Source of the DNA: UBA6770 sp965660875
GTDB lineage: Bacteria; Bacteroidota; Bacteroidia; Flavobacteriales_G; Salibacteraceae
NCBI GenBank assembly: GCA_965660875.1
Contig: CBFIBQ010000007.1
Coordinates: 60,236 to 124,235 of the forward strand
Reading direction: 5' to 3'
Length of the DNA stretch: 64,000 nucleotides
Positions 17,582 through 24,779 of the stretch are shown piece after piece. The notes under the pieces were generated by a model, which saw only the letters and a list, made by a program, of their open reading frames with translations, had not been told where the DNA came from and made no database searches. Within the stretch, counting starts at the first letter, position 1, and each line of letters starts with the position of its first letter. Made by a program: the position numbers and the translations under genes.

Positions 17582-19322
17582 CGTCTCTATTCACTCTTAA
17601 CTCACGACCGTTATACTCTTGGTCGGTAAATGATGAACTCATTTTACTCGAGTGCTTTTTATTGATGTCAAAATAAGCGTTTAGATTACGCATCCTGATA
17701 TCTCCAATGTCTTGAGAATTTACGCCCGATTTTTGACTGATGAACTTTCTCAATTCAGACTCGTTCATTCCATCTTTGCGACCTAGGTTTACAAAAAAGG
17801 TCACATCACCTTCTTTCGTGTTTTTTGGCTTTCTGGCATCTCTGCCTCTATCGCGATCTCTTCGGTCTCCTCTATCTCCTCTATCGCGGCGATCACCTCT
17901 TGGTCCTCGATCTCGGTCTCTTCGATCGCCTCTGCCTCTATCGCGATCGCGATCTCTTCCACGACCTCTATCTCTATCACCTCTTCCTGGCCTTGAGGTA
18001 TCGTTAAGGTCGGAATGATCGGTGGAATAATTCAATTTATTCAGTTCGTGACTTACTAATTTTTCAATGAGCATGTCAATGTCCATACCTTCCCAAATCT
18101 CATACGCTGCATCTAGCATTTCTTCAGTTAAATGCTTAGAACTGTCTGTATCTGCAATAGATTTAAACCAACCGCGCATGCGATTCATTTGAACGTCCTT
18201 GACGCTGGGAACCGATATTTTTTCGAAAGTAATTTTTAAGCGATCGGTATATTCTTTAAGTTTTCCTGCTTCTCTGCTATTTACGATTGCCAATGAAATT
18301 CCTTTTTTACCTGCTCGAGCTGTTCTTCCTGATCGGTGTGTATAGTATTCTCTAGAGTCTGGTAAGGCATAATGAATTACGTGCGTTAGGTTATCTACAT
18401 CGATACCACGTGCAGCAACGTCTGTTGCTACCAATACTTGCAATTCGTGATCTTTAAACCTACGCATTACTCTTTCGCGCATAGTTTGAGTCATATCACC
18501 ATGCAATGGCTCCACTCGATAATCGTCTTTTGCCAATCGCTCAGCAACTTTTTGTGTATCAATTTTTGTACGACAAAAAATTACCCCACGCATATCTGGA
18601 TCTCTATCCAAAAAGCGCTTCAAGGCATCCATTTTGTCCGAAGATTTTACTTGTGCATATTGGTGCTCAATATTCTTATTCACCTCAGTACCTGTGCTAA
18701 CCTTAATCTCCTCAGGGTCAGTCATGTATTCCTTCACAATTCTGCGAATCTCTTTTGGCATAGTTGCCGAGAACAACCAAGTTAACTTGGTGTCAGGCGT
18801 GTATTCCAATATCTTGTCGATATCTTCCTTGAAGCCCATGTTCAGCATTTCGTCTGCCTCATCAAGTACCACATAATCAACGGTAGAAAGGTCAATCGCT
18901 TTTCTTCCAACCAAGTCTAACAAACGACCTGGAGTAGCAATTATGATTTGAGGTTTCTTTTTAAGCTCTTTAATTTGACCAACTATATTGGCTCCACCAC
19001 CATAAACAACTACCGAACGCATACCATCAATATACTTGGCAAATTTTTCCATTTGCTCAGCAATTTGATTGGCCAACTCGCGAGTAGGCGCTACAATAAG
19101 TGCTTGCGTTTTATTTTGCGTAGCATCCAATAAATGCAATAAGGGCAATCCAAAGGCAGCAGTTTTTCCCGTTCCAGTTTGGGCTAACCCAATAAAATCG
19201 GTACTGCCGGTTAGTAATTTAGGAATCGATTCTTGTTGTATTGGAGTTGGAGATTCGTATCCTAACTCTGGGAAGACTTTGTTTATTTCGGGTGAAAGTC
19301 CTAATTCTGAAAATGTAATCAC
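17568..19322 (-). CDS. DEAD-box RNA helicase with DbpA-type RNA-binding domain
   Basis: 584 residues. Q motif near SPTPIQQ; motif I AQTGTGKT at 47-54; motif Ia PTRELANQ; motif II DEAD at 154-157; motif III SAT at 185-187; motif VI HRSGRTARAG. An RNA-dependent ATPase that unwinds RNA in ribosome assembly, cold adaptation or mRNA decay. Between about residues 455 and 505 is a low-complexity run of RDRGRGDRR type, followed by a DbpA-like RNA-binding fold (VTFFVNLGRKDGMNESELRK to YNGRELRVN). It is closest in layout to CsdA/DeaD-type helicases. Convergent overlap of 14 bp with the exonuclease gene. Confidence 0.93.
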   Translation of the reverse strand: MITFSELGLSPEINKVFPELGYESPTPIQQESIPKLLTGSTDFIGLAQTGTGKTAAFGLPLLHLLDATQNKTQALIVAPTRELANQIAEQMEKFAKYIDGMRSVVVYGGGANIVGQIKELKKKPQIIIATPGRLLDLVGRKAIDLSTVDYVVLDEADEMLNMGFKEDIDKILEYTPDTKLTWLFSATMPKEIRRIVKEYMTDPEEIKVSTGTEVNKNIEHQYAQVKSSDKMDALKRFLDRDPDMRGVIFCRTKIDTQKVAERLAKDDYRVEPLHGDMTQTMRERVMRRFKDHELQVLVATDVAARGIDVDNLTHVIHYALPDSREYYTHRSGRTARAGKKGISLAIVNSREAGKLKEYTDRLKITFEKISVPSVKDVQMNRMRGWFKSIADTDSSKHLTEEMLDAAYEIWEGMDIDMLIEKLVSHELNKLNYSTDHSDLNDTSRPGRGDRDRGRGRDRDRDRGRGDRRDRDRGPRGDRRDRGDRGDRRDRDRGRDARKPKNTKEGDVTFFVNLGRKDGMNESELRKFISQKSGVNSQDIGDIRMRNLNAYFDINKKHSSKMSSSFTDQEYNGRELRVNRDASGN

Positions 19323-19398
19323 TGTATTCTAATTTGGCGCGAAAGTACTATTAATTAAATCCTTAGGTAGGTTTTGCCCGATTGTTCTCTAAAATCTG

Positions 19399-19406
19399 CA
19401 AAAGTA
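19399..19406 (-). promoter_or_regulatory. Candidate -7 box for the helicase gene
   Basis: TACTTTTG on the minus strand matches the Bacteroidota TAnnTTTG box about 77 bp before the helicase start. No clear TTG at the expected upstream spacing. The rest of 19323-19489 holds nothing else I can name. Confidence 0.35.
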
Positions 19407-19489
19407 GCTCTCCTTATTATTTCAATCGTGCACTAGGAGTATCTTGATATGAACGCTAGACTAAGCAAGGTTTCAATCTAGACTTGATG

Positions 19490-20152
19490 TTAATAATCCG
19501 TATCCAAATTAAAACGTTTTTTTAGCTCCAACAGTTTTGGGTTTAACTCTGCTAGGCGATTAAATCGCTCTTTATTGGTATAATACCTTTTTTCTTCTTT
19601 TAGCTCTACTTTATTATATGCCAAACTTATGTGAAAGTTGTTCAATTCTTTCCTAAGAAAATCCATCAAGTCAGCTTTCTCGGCGTTTAAGGAAGCTTCT
19701 TGTACCGAATTTTCTATTTCCAATAATATGGTTTCGCCATTCAGCTTAGGGTCGCTCACCTCTAGGGTACTCGCAAAACTTGATTTTCCAGTTTCCTTTA
19801 AAATGCCAATGTACTGTTTCCAAACTTTTTCAAAAGACTCGGGAGTAAATGCATCTTTCGGTTTGGCAGCTAAAGCACCCTCTTGCTCCTGTTCTTCCTC
19901 CGTTTGGGTATTTTTTGGCTTTTTTAGTGCCTTTATAGAAACCATTCCCGAATCAAAACCTTTTCGGATACTTACCTTTTTTCGAGTAGGAGTTGTTTCA
20001 GAAGCTGCAGAAGTTTCTTCCTTTTTTTCTGCTTGCGATGAGGGTTTAACTATCGGCTGTTTTTCTTTGAGTTTGGATTCAGGAACTATACCGTTTGGCT
20101 TAAGCAATATTTCATACACCTCCTCTTCTTCAAGAATGAGATGCGCTAGGCC
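19490..20152 (-). CDS. dnaX: DnaX tau-specific C-terminal region, reached by -1 frameshift
   Basis: This frame has no convincing start of its own (the first candidate is a GTG at 20119). It is in the -1 frame relative to the upstream dnaX reading frame and joins it exactly at the A10 run at 20153-20162. Reading through gives GLAHLILEEEEVYEILLKPN, then a K/E/Q/T-rich linker and a compact domain from about AFTPESFEKVWKQYIGIL to RFNLDTDY. A joined product would be 577 residues, the right size for tau, whose C-terminal part contacts the replicative helicase and polymerase core. It could instead be an indel from assembly in a homopolymer. Confidence 0.75.
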   Translation of the reverse strand, partial: GLAHLILEEEEVYEILLKPNGIVPESKLKEKQPIVKPSSQAEKKEETSAASETTPTRKKVSIRKGFDSGMVSIKALKKPKNTQTEEEQEQEGALAAKPKDAFTPESFEKVWKQYIGILKETGKSSFASTLEVSDPKLNGETILLEIENSVQEASLNAEKADLMDFLRKELNNFHISLAYNKVELKEEKRYYTNKERFNRLAELNPKLLELKKRFNLDTDY

Positions 20153-21222
20153 TTTTTTTTTTCAAGCGTCTCAGATAGAGAACACAATTGCATCAAACAG
20201 AGCTCAACTAAAAGCCGCTTATTTTGACTCATTTTATAGTGCACATCACACTTTGAAGTAATCTTTAAAGCATACAGCAACGTTTCTGGCGAAAGAAGCT
20301 TGCTCTGCTCTCTATATTTATCACTAATGGTTTTGCCTACCTGCAATAGGCTTATAGTTTGAGGATCACTGCAAACCATTAGATTTCGAAAATGCTCTGC
20401 AAGTCCCATAATAAAATGGTGACCATCAAAACCCTTTTCGAGAATTTCGTCAAAAATGAGTAAGGATTTGGCGATATCACCTTTACTCATTGCCTCGGTG
20501 ATTGAAAAATAATAATCGTAATCGAGTACATTTAAGTTCTCAATTACGTCACTATAGGTCAACTTATTTCCACAAAAACTCACCAGTTGATCAAAAATAG
20601 AAAGTGCATCGCGCATAGCTCCATCTGCCTTTTGCGCCACAATATGCAAGGCGTCATGGTCGGCTTTCACTTTTTCTTCTTTGGCTACTTTTTCTAACTG
20701 CAGAATAATATCAGGAATTTCAATTCTTTTAAAATCGAAAATCTGACAACGCGATAGAATCGTTGGAAGTATTTTATGCTTTTCGGTAGTAGCTAAAATA
20801 AATATGGCATGACTCGGTGGCTCTTCCAGTGTTTTTAAAAAGGCGTTGAATGCAGCCGCAGACAACATGTGCACCTCATCAATAATAAATACTTTATAAG
20901 TACCCACTTGAGGGGGTATGCGCACCTGGTCGATTAGATGGCGTATATCGTCAACGGAATTATTACTAGCAGCATCCAACTCAAAAATATTGAAGGCAAA
21001 ATCGTCGTCCGTTTCTTCAGACGCGTCCAAATTTATGTTTCTAGCCAAAATTCGCGCGCAAGTAGTTTTGCCTACTCCTCTGGGCCCACAAAAAAGAAAA
21101 GCCTGTGCAAGGTGATTGTTTTTAATTGCATTTTCAAGTGTGCGTGTAATCGACGCTTGGCCAACAACGTCAGCAAACGTTTGAGGTCTATATTTTCTTG
21201 CCGATACTACGTACTTTTCCAT
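20146..21222 (-). CDS. dnaX: DNA polymerase III gamma subunit (DnaX in frame 0)
   Basis: 358 residues from ATG 21222 (MEKYVVSARKYRPQTFADVV); a TTG start at 21240 is less likely because the probable -7 box at 21238-21245 overlaps it. It is a clamp-loader AAA+ ATPase: Walker A GPRGVGKT at residues 46-53, FIIDEVHML Walker B, LSRCQ with the SRC motif, and TLEEPP. Domain III follows, ending LCLMQLCSLSETLEKKKA. The usual zinc-binding cysteine loop after Walker A is replaced by an acidic stretch (DASEETDDDFAFNIFELDAA). The stop TAG lies two codons after the slippery A run, as in E. coli where gamma ends just after the frameshift site. Confidence 0.9.
   Translation of the reverse strand: MEKYVVSARKYRPQTFADVVGQASITRTLENAIKNNHLAQAFLFCGPRGVGKTTCARILARNINLDASEETDDDFAFNIFELDAASNNSVDDIRHLIDQVRIPPQVGTYKVFIIDEVHMLSAAAFNAFLKTLEEPPSHAIFILATTEKHKILPTILSRCQIFDFKRIEIPDIILQLEKVAKEEKVKADHDALHIVAQKADGAMRDALSIFDQLVSFCGNKLTYSDVIENLNVLDYDYYFSITEAMSKGDIAKSLLIFDEILEKGFDGHHFIMGLAEHFRNLMVCSDPQTISLLQVGKTISDKYREQSKLLSPETLLYALKITSKCDVHYKMSQNKRLLVELCLMQLCSLSETLEKKKA
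20152..20162 (-). promoter_or_regulatory. dnaX slippery sequence (A10 with A AAA AAG)
   Basis: Minus strand reads G then ten A then GG. In the gamma frame the final seven bases are A AAA AAG, the heptamer used for programmed -1 frameshifting in E. coli dnaX; the long A run could alternatively permit transcriptional slippage as in Thermus dnaX. Slipping back one base joins frame 0 to the 220-codon tau tail exactly. No strong downstream stem was found by eye. Confidence 0.65.
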
Positions 21223-21237
21223 AACTGTTGAGTGTCG

Positions 21238-21245
21238 CAAATTTA
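21238..21245 (-). promoter_or_regulatory. Candidate -7 box for dnaX
   Basis: TAAATTTG on the minus strand fits TAnnTTTG. Transcription would start only about 10 nt before the ATG at 21222, implying a very short leader. The upstream TTG element is not clear. Confidence 0.4.
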
Positions 21246-21356
21246 ATCGAATGAAAATTCGGTACCCATTTTCGATTACATTTACTTGTCAACAACTTAT
21301 TCAAATCCATAAACCAGTTAAACTCAGTTGCCCACTGATTTTTGAGCTTACATTGC

Positions 21357-21387
21357 TTGTCATAACCGTTTAAAATGAGTACTTTTG
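21357..21387 (+). promoter_or_regulatory. Bacteroidota-type promoter of rpsF-rpsR-rplI
   Basis: TTG at 21357-21359, 20 bases, then TACTTTTG at 21380-21387. This is a close match to the Bacteroidota sigma-A consensus. The 52-nt leader that follows contains CCGG and a 6-bp hairpin CTGATT/AATCAG, possibly part of an S6:S18 autoregulatory leader, but that is only a suggestion. Confidence 0.6.
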
Positions 21388-21439
21388 CCGGCTGATTTTA
21401 AGAATCAGGAATTAATTAAATAACAAATTCATTTAAATT

Positions 21440-21793
21440 ATGATTAATAGGTACGAAACTGTTTTCATTTTAACTCCCGTTTTATCTGATGATCAGGTAA
21501 AGGAAACAGTAAAGAAGTATGAGTCTGCTTTAAAAGACTTAGGTGCGAAAATTACGTACAAAGACAATTGGGGATTGCGCAAATTAGCTTACCCTATCCA
21601 AAAGAAAACCACAGGTTTTTACAACTTGTTTGAGTTCGAATTGGAAGGTGAGAAAATTGCAAAGTTGGAATTGGACATGAAACGAGATGAGAAAATCATG
21701 CGTTTTTTGACCGTAAAAATGGACAAACACCACATCGACTTTGCTGAGAGCAGACCAAATAGAAACAAAAAAGCCGCTAAAGCAGAGGCTTAA
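21440..21793 (+). CDS. rpsF: 30S ribosomal protein bS6
   Basis: 117 residues. It opens MINRYETVFILTPVLSDDQV, the canonical S6 N-terminus, with DNWGLRKLAYPIQKK and a ferredoxin-like fold pattern. The C-terminal tail is lysine- and alanine-rich (NRNKKAAKAEA). bS6 binds bS18 and 16S rRNA on the small-subunit platform. It is first in a three-gene ribosomal operon, with 26 bp to rpsR. Confidence 0.97.
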   Translation: MINRYETVFILTPVLSDDQVKETVKKYESALKDLGAKITYKDNWGLRKLAYPIQKKTTGFYNLFEFELEGEKIAKLELDMKRDEKIMRFLTVKMDKHHIDFAESRPNRNKKAAKAEA

Positions 21794-21819
21794 TTTATTG
21801 ACCCAATAAAAATACGACA

Positions 21820-22086
21820 ATGGCACAACAAGGAGATATTAGGTATCTAACACCTATTAACATTGAGATAACAAAGGAAAAATTCTGTCGTTTTAGAAAA
21901 AACAGAATTAAGTATATAGATTACAAGGACGGCGATTTCTTGCTGAAATTTGTAAACGATCAAGGAAAATTATTGCCAAGAAGAATTACTGGAACTTCAC
22001 TCAAATATCAGAGGAAAGTTGCTACCGCTGTAAAGCGTGCAAGACACTTAGCCATTCTTCCTTACAAAGGAGATTTAATTAAGTAA
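21820..22086 (+). CDS. rpsR: 30S ribosomal protein bS18
   Basis: 88 residues with the S18 core KFCRFRKNRIKYIDYKD, ISPRRITGT-like segment PRRITGTSLKYQRKV and AVKRARHLAILPY. The first cysteine-bearing segment keeps one Cys (EKFCRF), so a zinc ribbon is not expected. It partners bS6 on the 30S platform. The direct rpsF-rpsR junction without ssb or priB is normal for Bacteroidota. Confidence 0.97.
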   Translation: MAQQGDIRYLTPINIEITKEKFCRFRKNRIKYIDYKDGDFLLKFVNDQGKLLPRRITGTSLKYQRKVATAVKRARHLAILPYKGDLIK

Positions 22087-22112
22087 TTTGTTAATTCAGA
22101 AGGAAATTTACC

Positions 22113-22559
22113 ATGGATATAATTTTAAAGAAAAACGTTGACGGACTAGGTGAAGTTGACGATTTGGTTACAGTTAAGTCAGGATACGGTCGCAATTACT
22201 TAATCCCGAGTGGAGTAGCAATTCTTGCAACAGATTCTGCAAAGAAAGTAAGAGAAGAAAACTTGAAACAACGAGCGCACAAAATTGAAAAAATGCGCGA
22301 AGAGTCTCAAGCTACCGCTGATAAATTGGCAAATACTACCATAAAAATTGGTGCTAAAGTGGGCGAAAACGGAAAGATTTTTGGATCCGTTACGAACCTA
22401 CAAGTAGCTGACAAAATCAAATCAATGGGATTTGAAGTTGAGCGTAAAAATATCACCATCGTTAATGAGCCAGTAAAACTAGTAGGCACTTACGAAGCAA
22501 AAATCAAATTTCAAAAAGGAATTGAAACGACTGTTAACTTCGAGGTTATCGAGGAGTAG
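22113..22559 (+). CDS. rplI: 50S ribosomal protein bL9
   Basis: 148 residues. N-domain MDIILKKNVDGLGEVDDLVT with the L9 signature KSGYGRNYLIPSG, a long connecting helix rich in K/E (about 45-80), and a C-terminal domain (LANTTIKIGAKVGENGKIFG to ETTVNFEVIEE). bL9 binds 23S rRNA near the L1 stalk and helps frame maintenance. Last gene of the operon, followed by a strong terminator. Confidence 0.97.
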   Translation: MDIILKKNVDGLGEVDDLVTVKSGYGRNYLIPSGVAILATDSAKKVREENLKQRAHKIEKMREESQATADKLANTTIKIGAKVGENGKIFGSVTNLQVADKIKSMGFEVERKNITIVNEPVKLVGTYEAKIKFQKGIETTVNFEVIEE

Positions 22560-22578
22560 TTGATTGATTTATAATCTT

Positions 22579-22620
22579 AAAAAAAGCCCCGCCGGTTAGT
22601 AAACCAGCGGGGCTTTTTTA
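22579..22620. terminator. Rho-independent terminator after rplI
   Basis: Stem AAAAAGCCCCGC-C-GGTT pairs with AACC-A-GCGGGGCTTTTT around an AGTA loop (22580-22597 with 22602-22619). A-tract on one side and T-tract on the other make it usable in both directions, so it probably also ends dps, whose stop is at 22635. Confidence 0.9.
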
Positions 22621-22634
22621 TTATAAGCTATCAA

Positions 22635-23108
22635 TTATTTACCCAAGAATGCGGAATACATCCAAACCAACTTCTCCTGCTCTCTGATATAATCACTCAT
22701 CTGTGCATTGGTTCCTTCGTCATTAATAGCACCTGATAGGTCTAAAATATGACGCTGCTTTTCTAACAATACTTTGAAAGAATCTAAAATATCTTTCACC
22801 GAATGCATTCCATTCGATACCTCGTTTTGTTCTTTTATCTGAGACTGTTTAAAGTACTCTGTAAACTGGTGATTTGGTTTAAACCCCAGAGTAAGCATAC
22901 GCTCAGCTATTTCGTCGATCTTTAAAAATAAATCGTTGTATAGCTCTTCAAACTTAATATGCAGCTCAAAAAACTTCTCCCCTTTTATATTCCAATGATA
23001 GCCCCTTACGTTTTGATAAAACGTGGAGTAATTTGCCAATAAATCACCCAGTAAATCAGCAAGTTCACGACTTTTATCCGAATCCAATCCTATTCTATTT
23101 GTTTCCAT
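22635..23108 (-). CDS. dps: Dps-family DNA-protecting ferritin
   Basis: 157 residues, normal Dps length. The inter-subunit ferroxidase ligands are all in place: H38 in RGYHWN, H50 in FFELH, D65 and E69 in KIDEIAER. Dps dodecamers oxidise Fe(II) with hydrogen peroxide, store iron and shield DNA during stress. It is a single gene, with a TACCTTTG -7 box 26 bp before the start. There is no lysine-rich N-terminal tail, so direct DNA binding is uncertain. Confidence 0.93.
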   Translation of the reverse strand: METNRIGLDSDKSRELADLLGDLLANYSTFYQNVRGYHWNIKGEKFFELHIKFEELYNDLFLKIDEIAERMLTLGFKPNHQFTEYFKQSQIKEQNEVSNGMHSVKDILDSFKVLLEKQRHILDLSGAINDEGTNAQMSDYIREQEKLVWMYSAFLGK

Positions 23109-23133
23109 AAAAAAATGTGTTTAAAATGAAAAT

Positions 23134-23141
23134 CAAAGGTA
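23134..23141 (-). promoter_or_regulatory. Candidate -7 box for dps
   Basis: TACCTTTG on the minus strand, 26 bp before the dps start; the upstream TTG element is weak. No obvious OxyR- or PerR-type palindrome was noticed in the 107-bp gap. Confidence 0.4.
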
Positions 23142-23215
23142 TGATTCGGTGACTCTTCAGTTGGTGTTCTAGATTACACTGCTGCTAAAGGCCTATTAAA
23201 AATTTAAAAAATCAA

Positions 23216-24778
23216 TTACCGCATGAGTACATCATTTTTGTAGTCAAATCGCACACCATTTAACGGCGGAGTAGCGTCGTCAATTAAAATGGTCATTTTG
23301 GGCACATCCATTACTTCCTTAAAGTTTTTGTTGTAACCGAAAGAAACCGGAATTACAAACCAGTTCTTTTTCTTTTGCTTTAGCTTAACCATAAGTTGCT
23401 TGGTTTTTTTAAAATACTTGTATTTTATTTTTACCTGCGGCAAGCCCGATTGGTACAACCAAGAATCAAAGAAATCGTTTAGATTACAACGACACACCAT
23501 TTCCATTTCCCTCTGAAAATCTGCACTAGAAGCGTTCCCATACTGGTATTTTTTATAATAATTGCGCACTCCATCCCAAAATAAGTCGTCACCTACAATT
23601 GTGCGCAGCATGTGCAGCATCCAAGCCGCTTTCTGATAAGTCATAGGACTGAGAAACTGGTTTAAGTTTTCAATTGTGGTATCCACAATTTTTGCGTTTG
23701 GATACTTTTCTTGAAAAGCAATCACTTTGTTTTTGGCTTGCTCCATTCCGCTTTTAAACGCAGTATCTCCGTGTACTTCTTGCTTATAAACCTCTGTGAG
23801 ATAGGTCGCAAAACCTTCACTTAGCCAAATGTGTTGCCAATCCTTTTCTGTAGCAGAATTTCCAAACCATTGATGTGCAATTTCATGGGCGATTAAGAAC
23901 TCAGAACTGCCTTTTCCGTCCACACTGTTTTCATAGTAAAAAATACAACCTGCATTTTCCATCCCTCCATAGCGCGTCTTTGATTGCACGTGGTCTAATT
24001 TCGTAGATGGGTAAGGTGCGATCTTAGACTCAAACCAAGCCAAAATATCTTGACTCATACAATAATCAGAAAAGCCTGCATCCTTTTCTTGTGGAAAAAC
24101 ATAAGCGGTTTGTTGAACGTTAGCAGTGTCCCCACAAGAAGCGGAGGCGAAATTAGCAACACCAATTACCATAACCTTTGTAGGTAAATTAAGTGTCTCG
24201 GCGAATTGCCACCTTTTATAATTTCCCACTATCTCAACCTTAGCCAATTCGGCATTTGAAACAACGGTATATTTTTTCGGTGCAGTTATATCAAACTCTA
24301 TTATTGCTTTGTCATTCGGGTGATCAACACAAGGAAACCAGTTATGCGCTCGGTTTGGCCAATTGTCAGCGAAAAATGTCCGATCGCCGTGTTTGTTGTT
24401 TGAGATAATTAATCCATCTTTTGGCACTCCCGCATATTCAATGCTCAAAACACCTCCTCCTCCATTTTCCTCTATATTGGAAGGTAGTTGGACAATTAGT
24501 TTATTCTCTTTATGCGCATATTCAATTGAAGCATCGTTTAACAAGACCTTTAGCACCTCCATACCCAAACCATTTTCTAAACTTTCCAAGTCTAGAAATA
24601 ACGTTTTTACTTTTGGCTCACATACAAATTGAACCTGTGCATTTCCTTCAATACGGTTTGTAGAATCGTTTAGAGTTAAAGCAACGACATAACGTTCAAC
24701 ATCAAAGCTCTTTGTATCCTGGGAAGGCTGCTGTGCAGACAATATGCCCGGAAATAACAGAAGGAGTAGTAATCGCAT
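23216..24778 (-). CDS. M1-family zinc aminopeptidase, short form
   Basis: 520 residues with a signal peptide (MRLLLLLLFPGILSAQQ). The zinc site HEIAH is at 298-302 and the third ligand E321 lies 18 residues later (HxxxH-x18-E). The GxMEN-type exopeptidase motif appears as YGGMENAGC, so a true aminopeptidase is expected. The C-terminal catalytic subdomain ends with CNLNDFFDSWLYQSGLPQV. The large C-terminal helical domain of long M1 enzymes is absent, as in many Bacteroidota short forms. It follows the neighbouring M1 gene with 1 bp between, so both are co-transcribed. Likely periplasmic or surface peptide trimming. Confidence 0.9.
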   Translation of the reverse strand: MRLLLLLLFPGILSAQQPSQDTKSFDVERYVVALTLNDSTNRIEGNAQVQFVCEPKVKTLFLDLESLENGLGMEVLKVLLNDASIEYAHKENKLIVQLPSNIEENGGGGVLSIEYAGVPKDGLIISNNKHGDRTFFADNWPNRAHNWFPCVDHPNDKAIIEFDITAPKKYTVVSNAELAKVEIVGNYKRWQFAETLNLPTKVMVIGVANFASASCGDTANVQQTAYVFPQEKDAGFSDYCMSQDILAWFESKIAPYPSTKLDHVQSKTRYGGMENAGCIFYYENSVDGKGSSEFLIAHEIAHQWFGNSATEKDWQHIWLSEGFATYLTEVYKQEVHGDTAFKSGMEQAKNKVIAFQEKYPNAKIVDTTIENLNQFLSPMTYQKAAWMLHMLRTIVGDDLFWDGVRNYYKKYQYGNASSADFQREMEMVCRCNLNDFFDSWLYQSGLPQVKIKYKYFKKTKQLMVKLKQKKKNWFVIPVSFGYNKNFKEVMDVPKMTILIDDATPPLNGVRFDYKNDVLMR

Positions 24779-24779
24779 T

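Noticed and set aside
17830..17990. DNA tandem repeat in the helicase gene as a mobile element
   Set aside because: The simple-sequence look comes from codons for an RDRG-rich tail, usual for such helicases.
19490..20119. Independent 209-residue gene after dnaX
   Set aside because: It has only a GTG start candidate and joins dnaX exactly by a one-base slip, giving a tau-sized protein.
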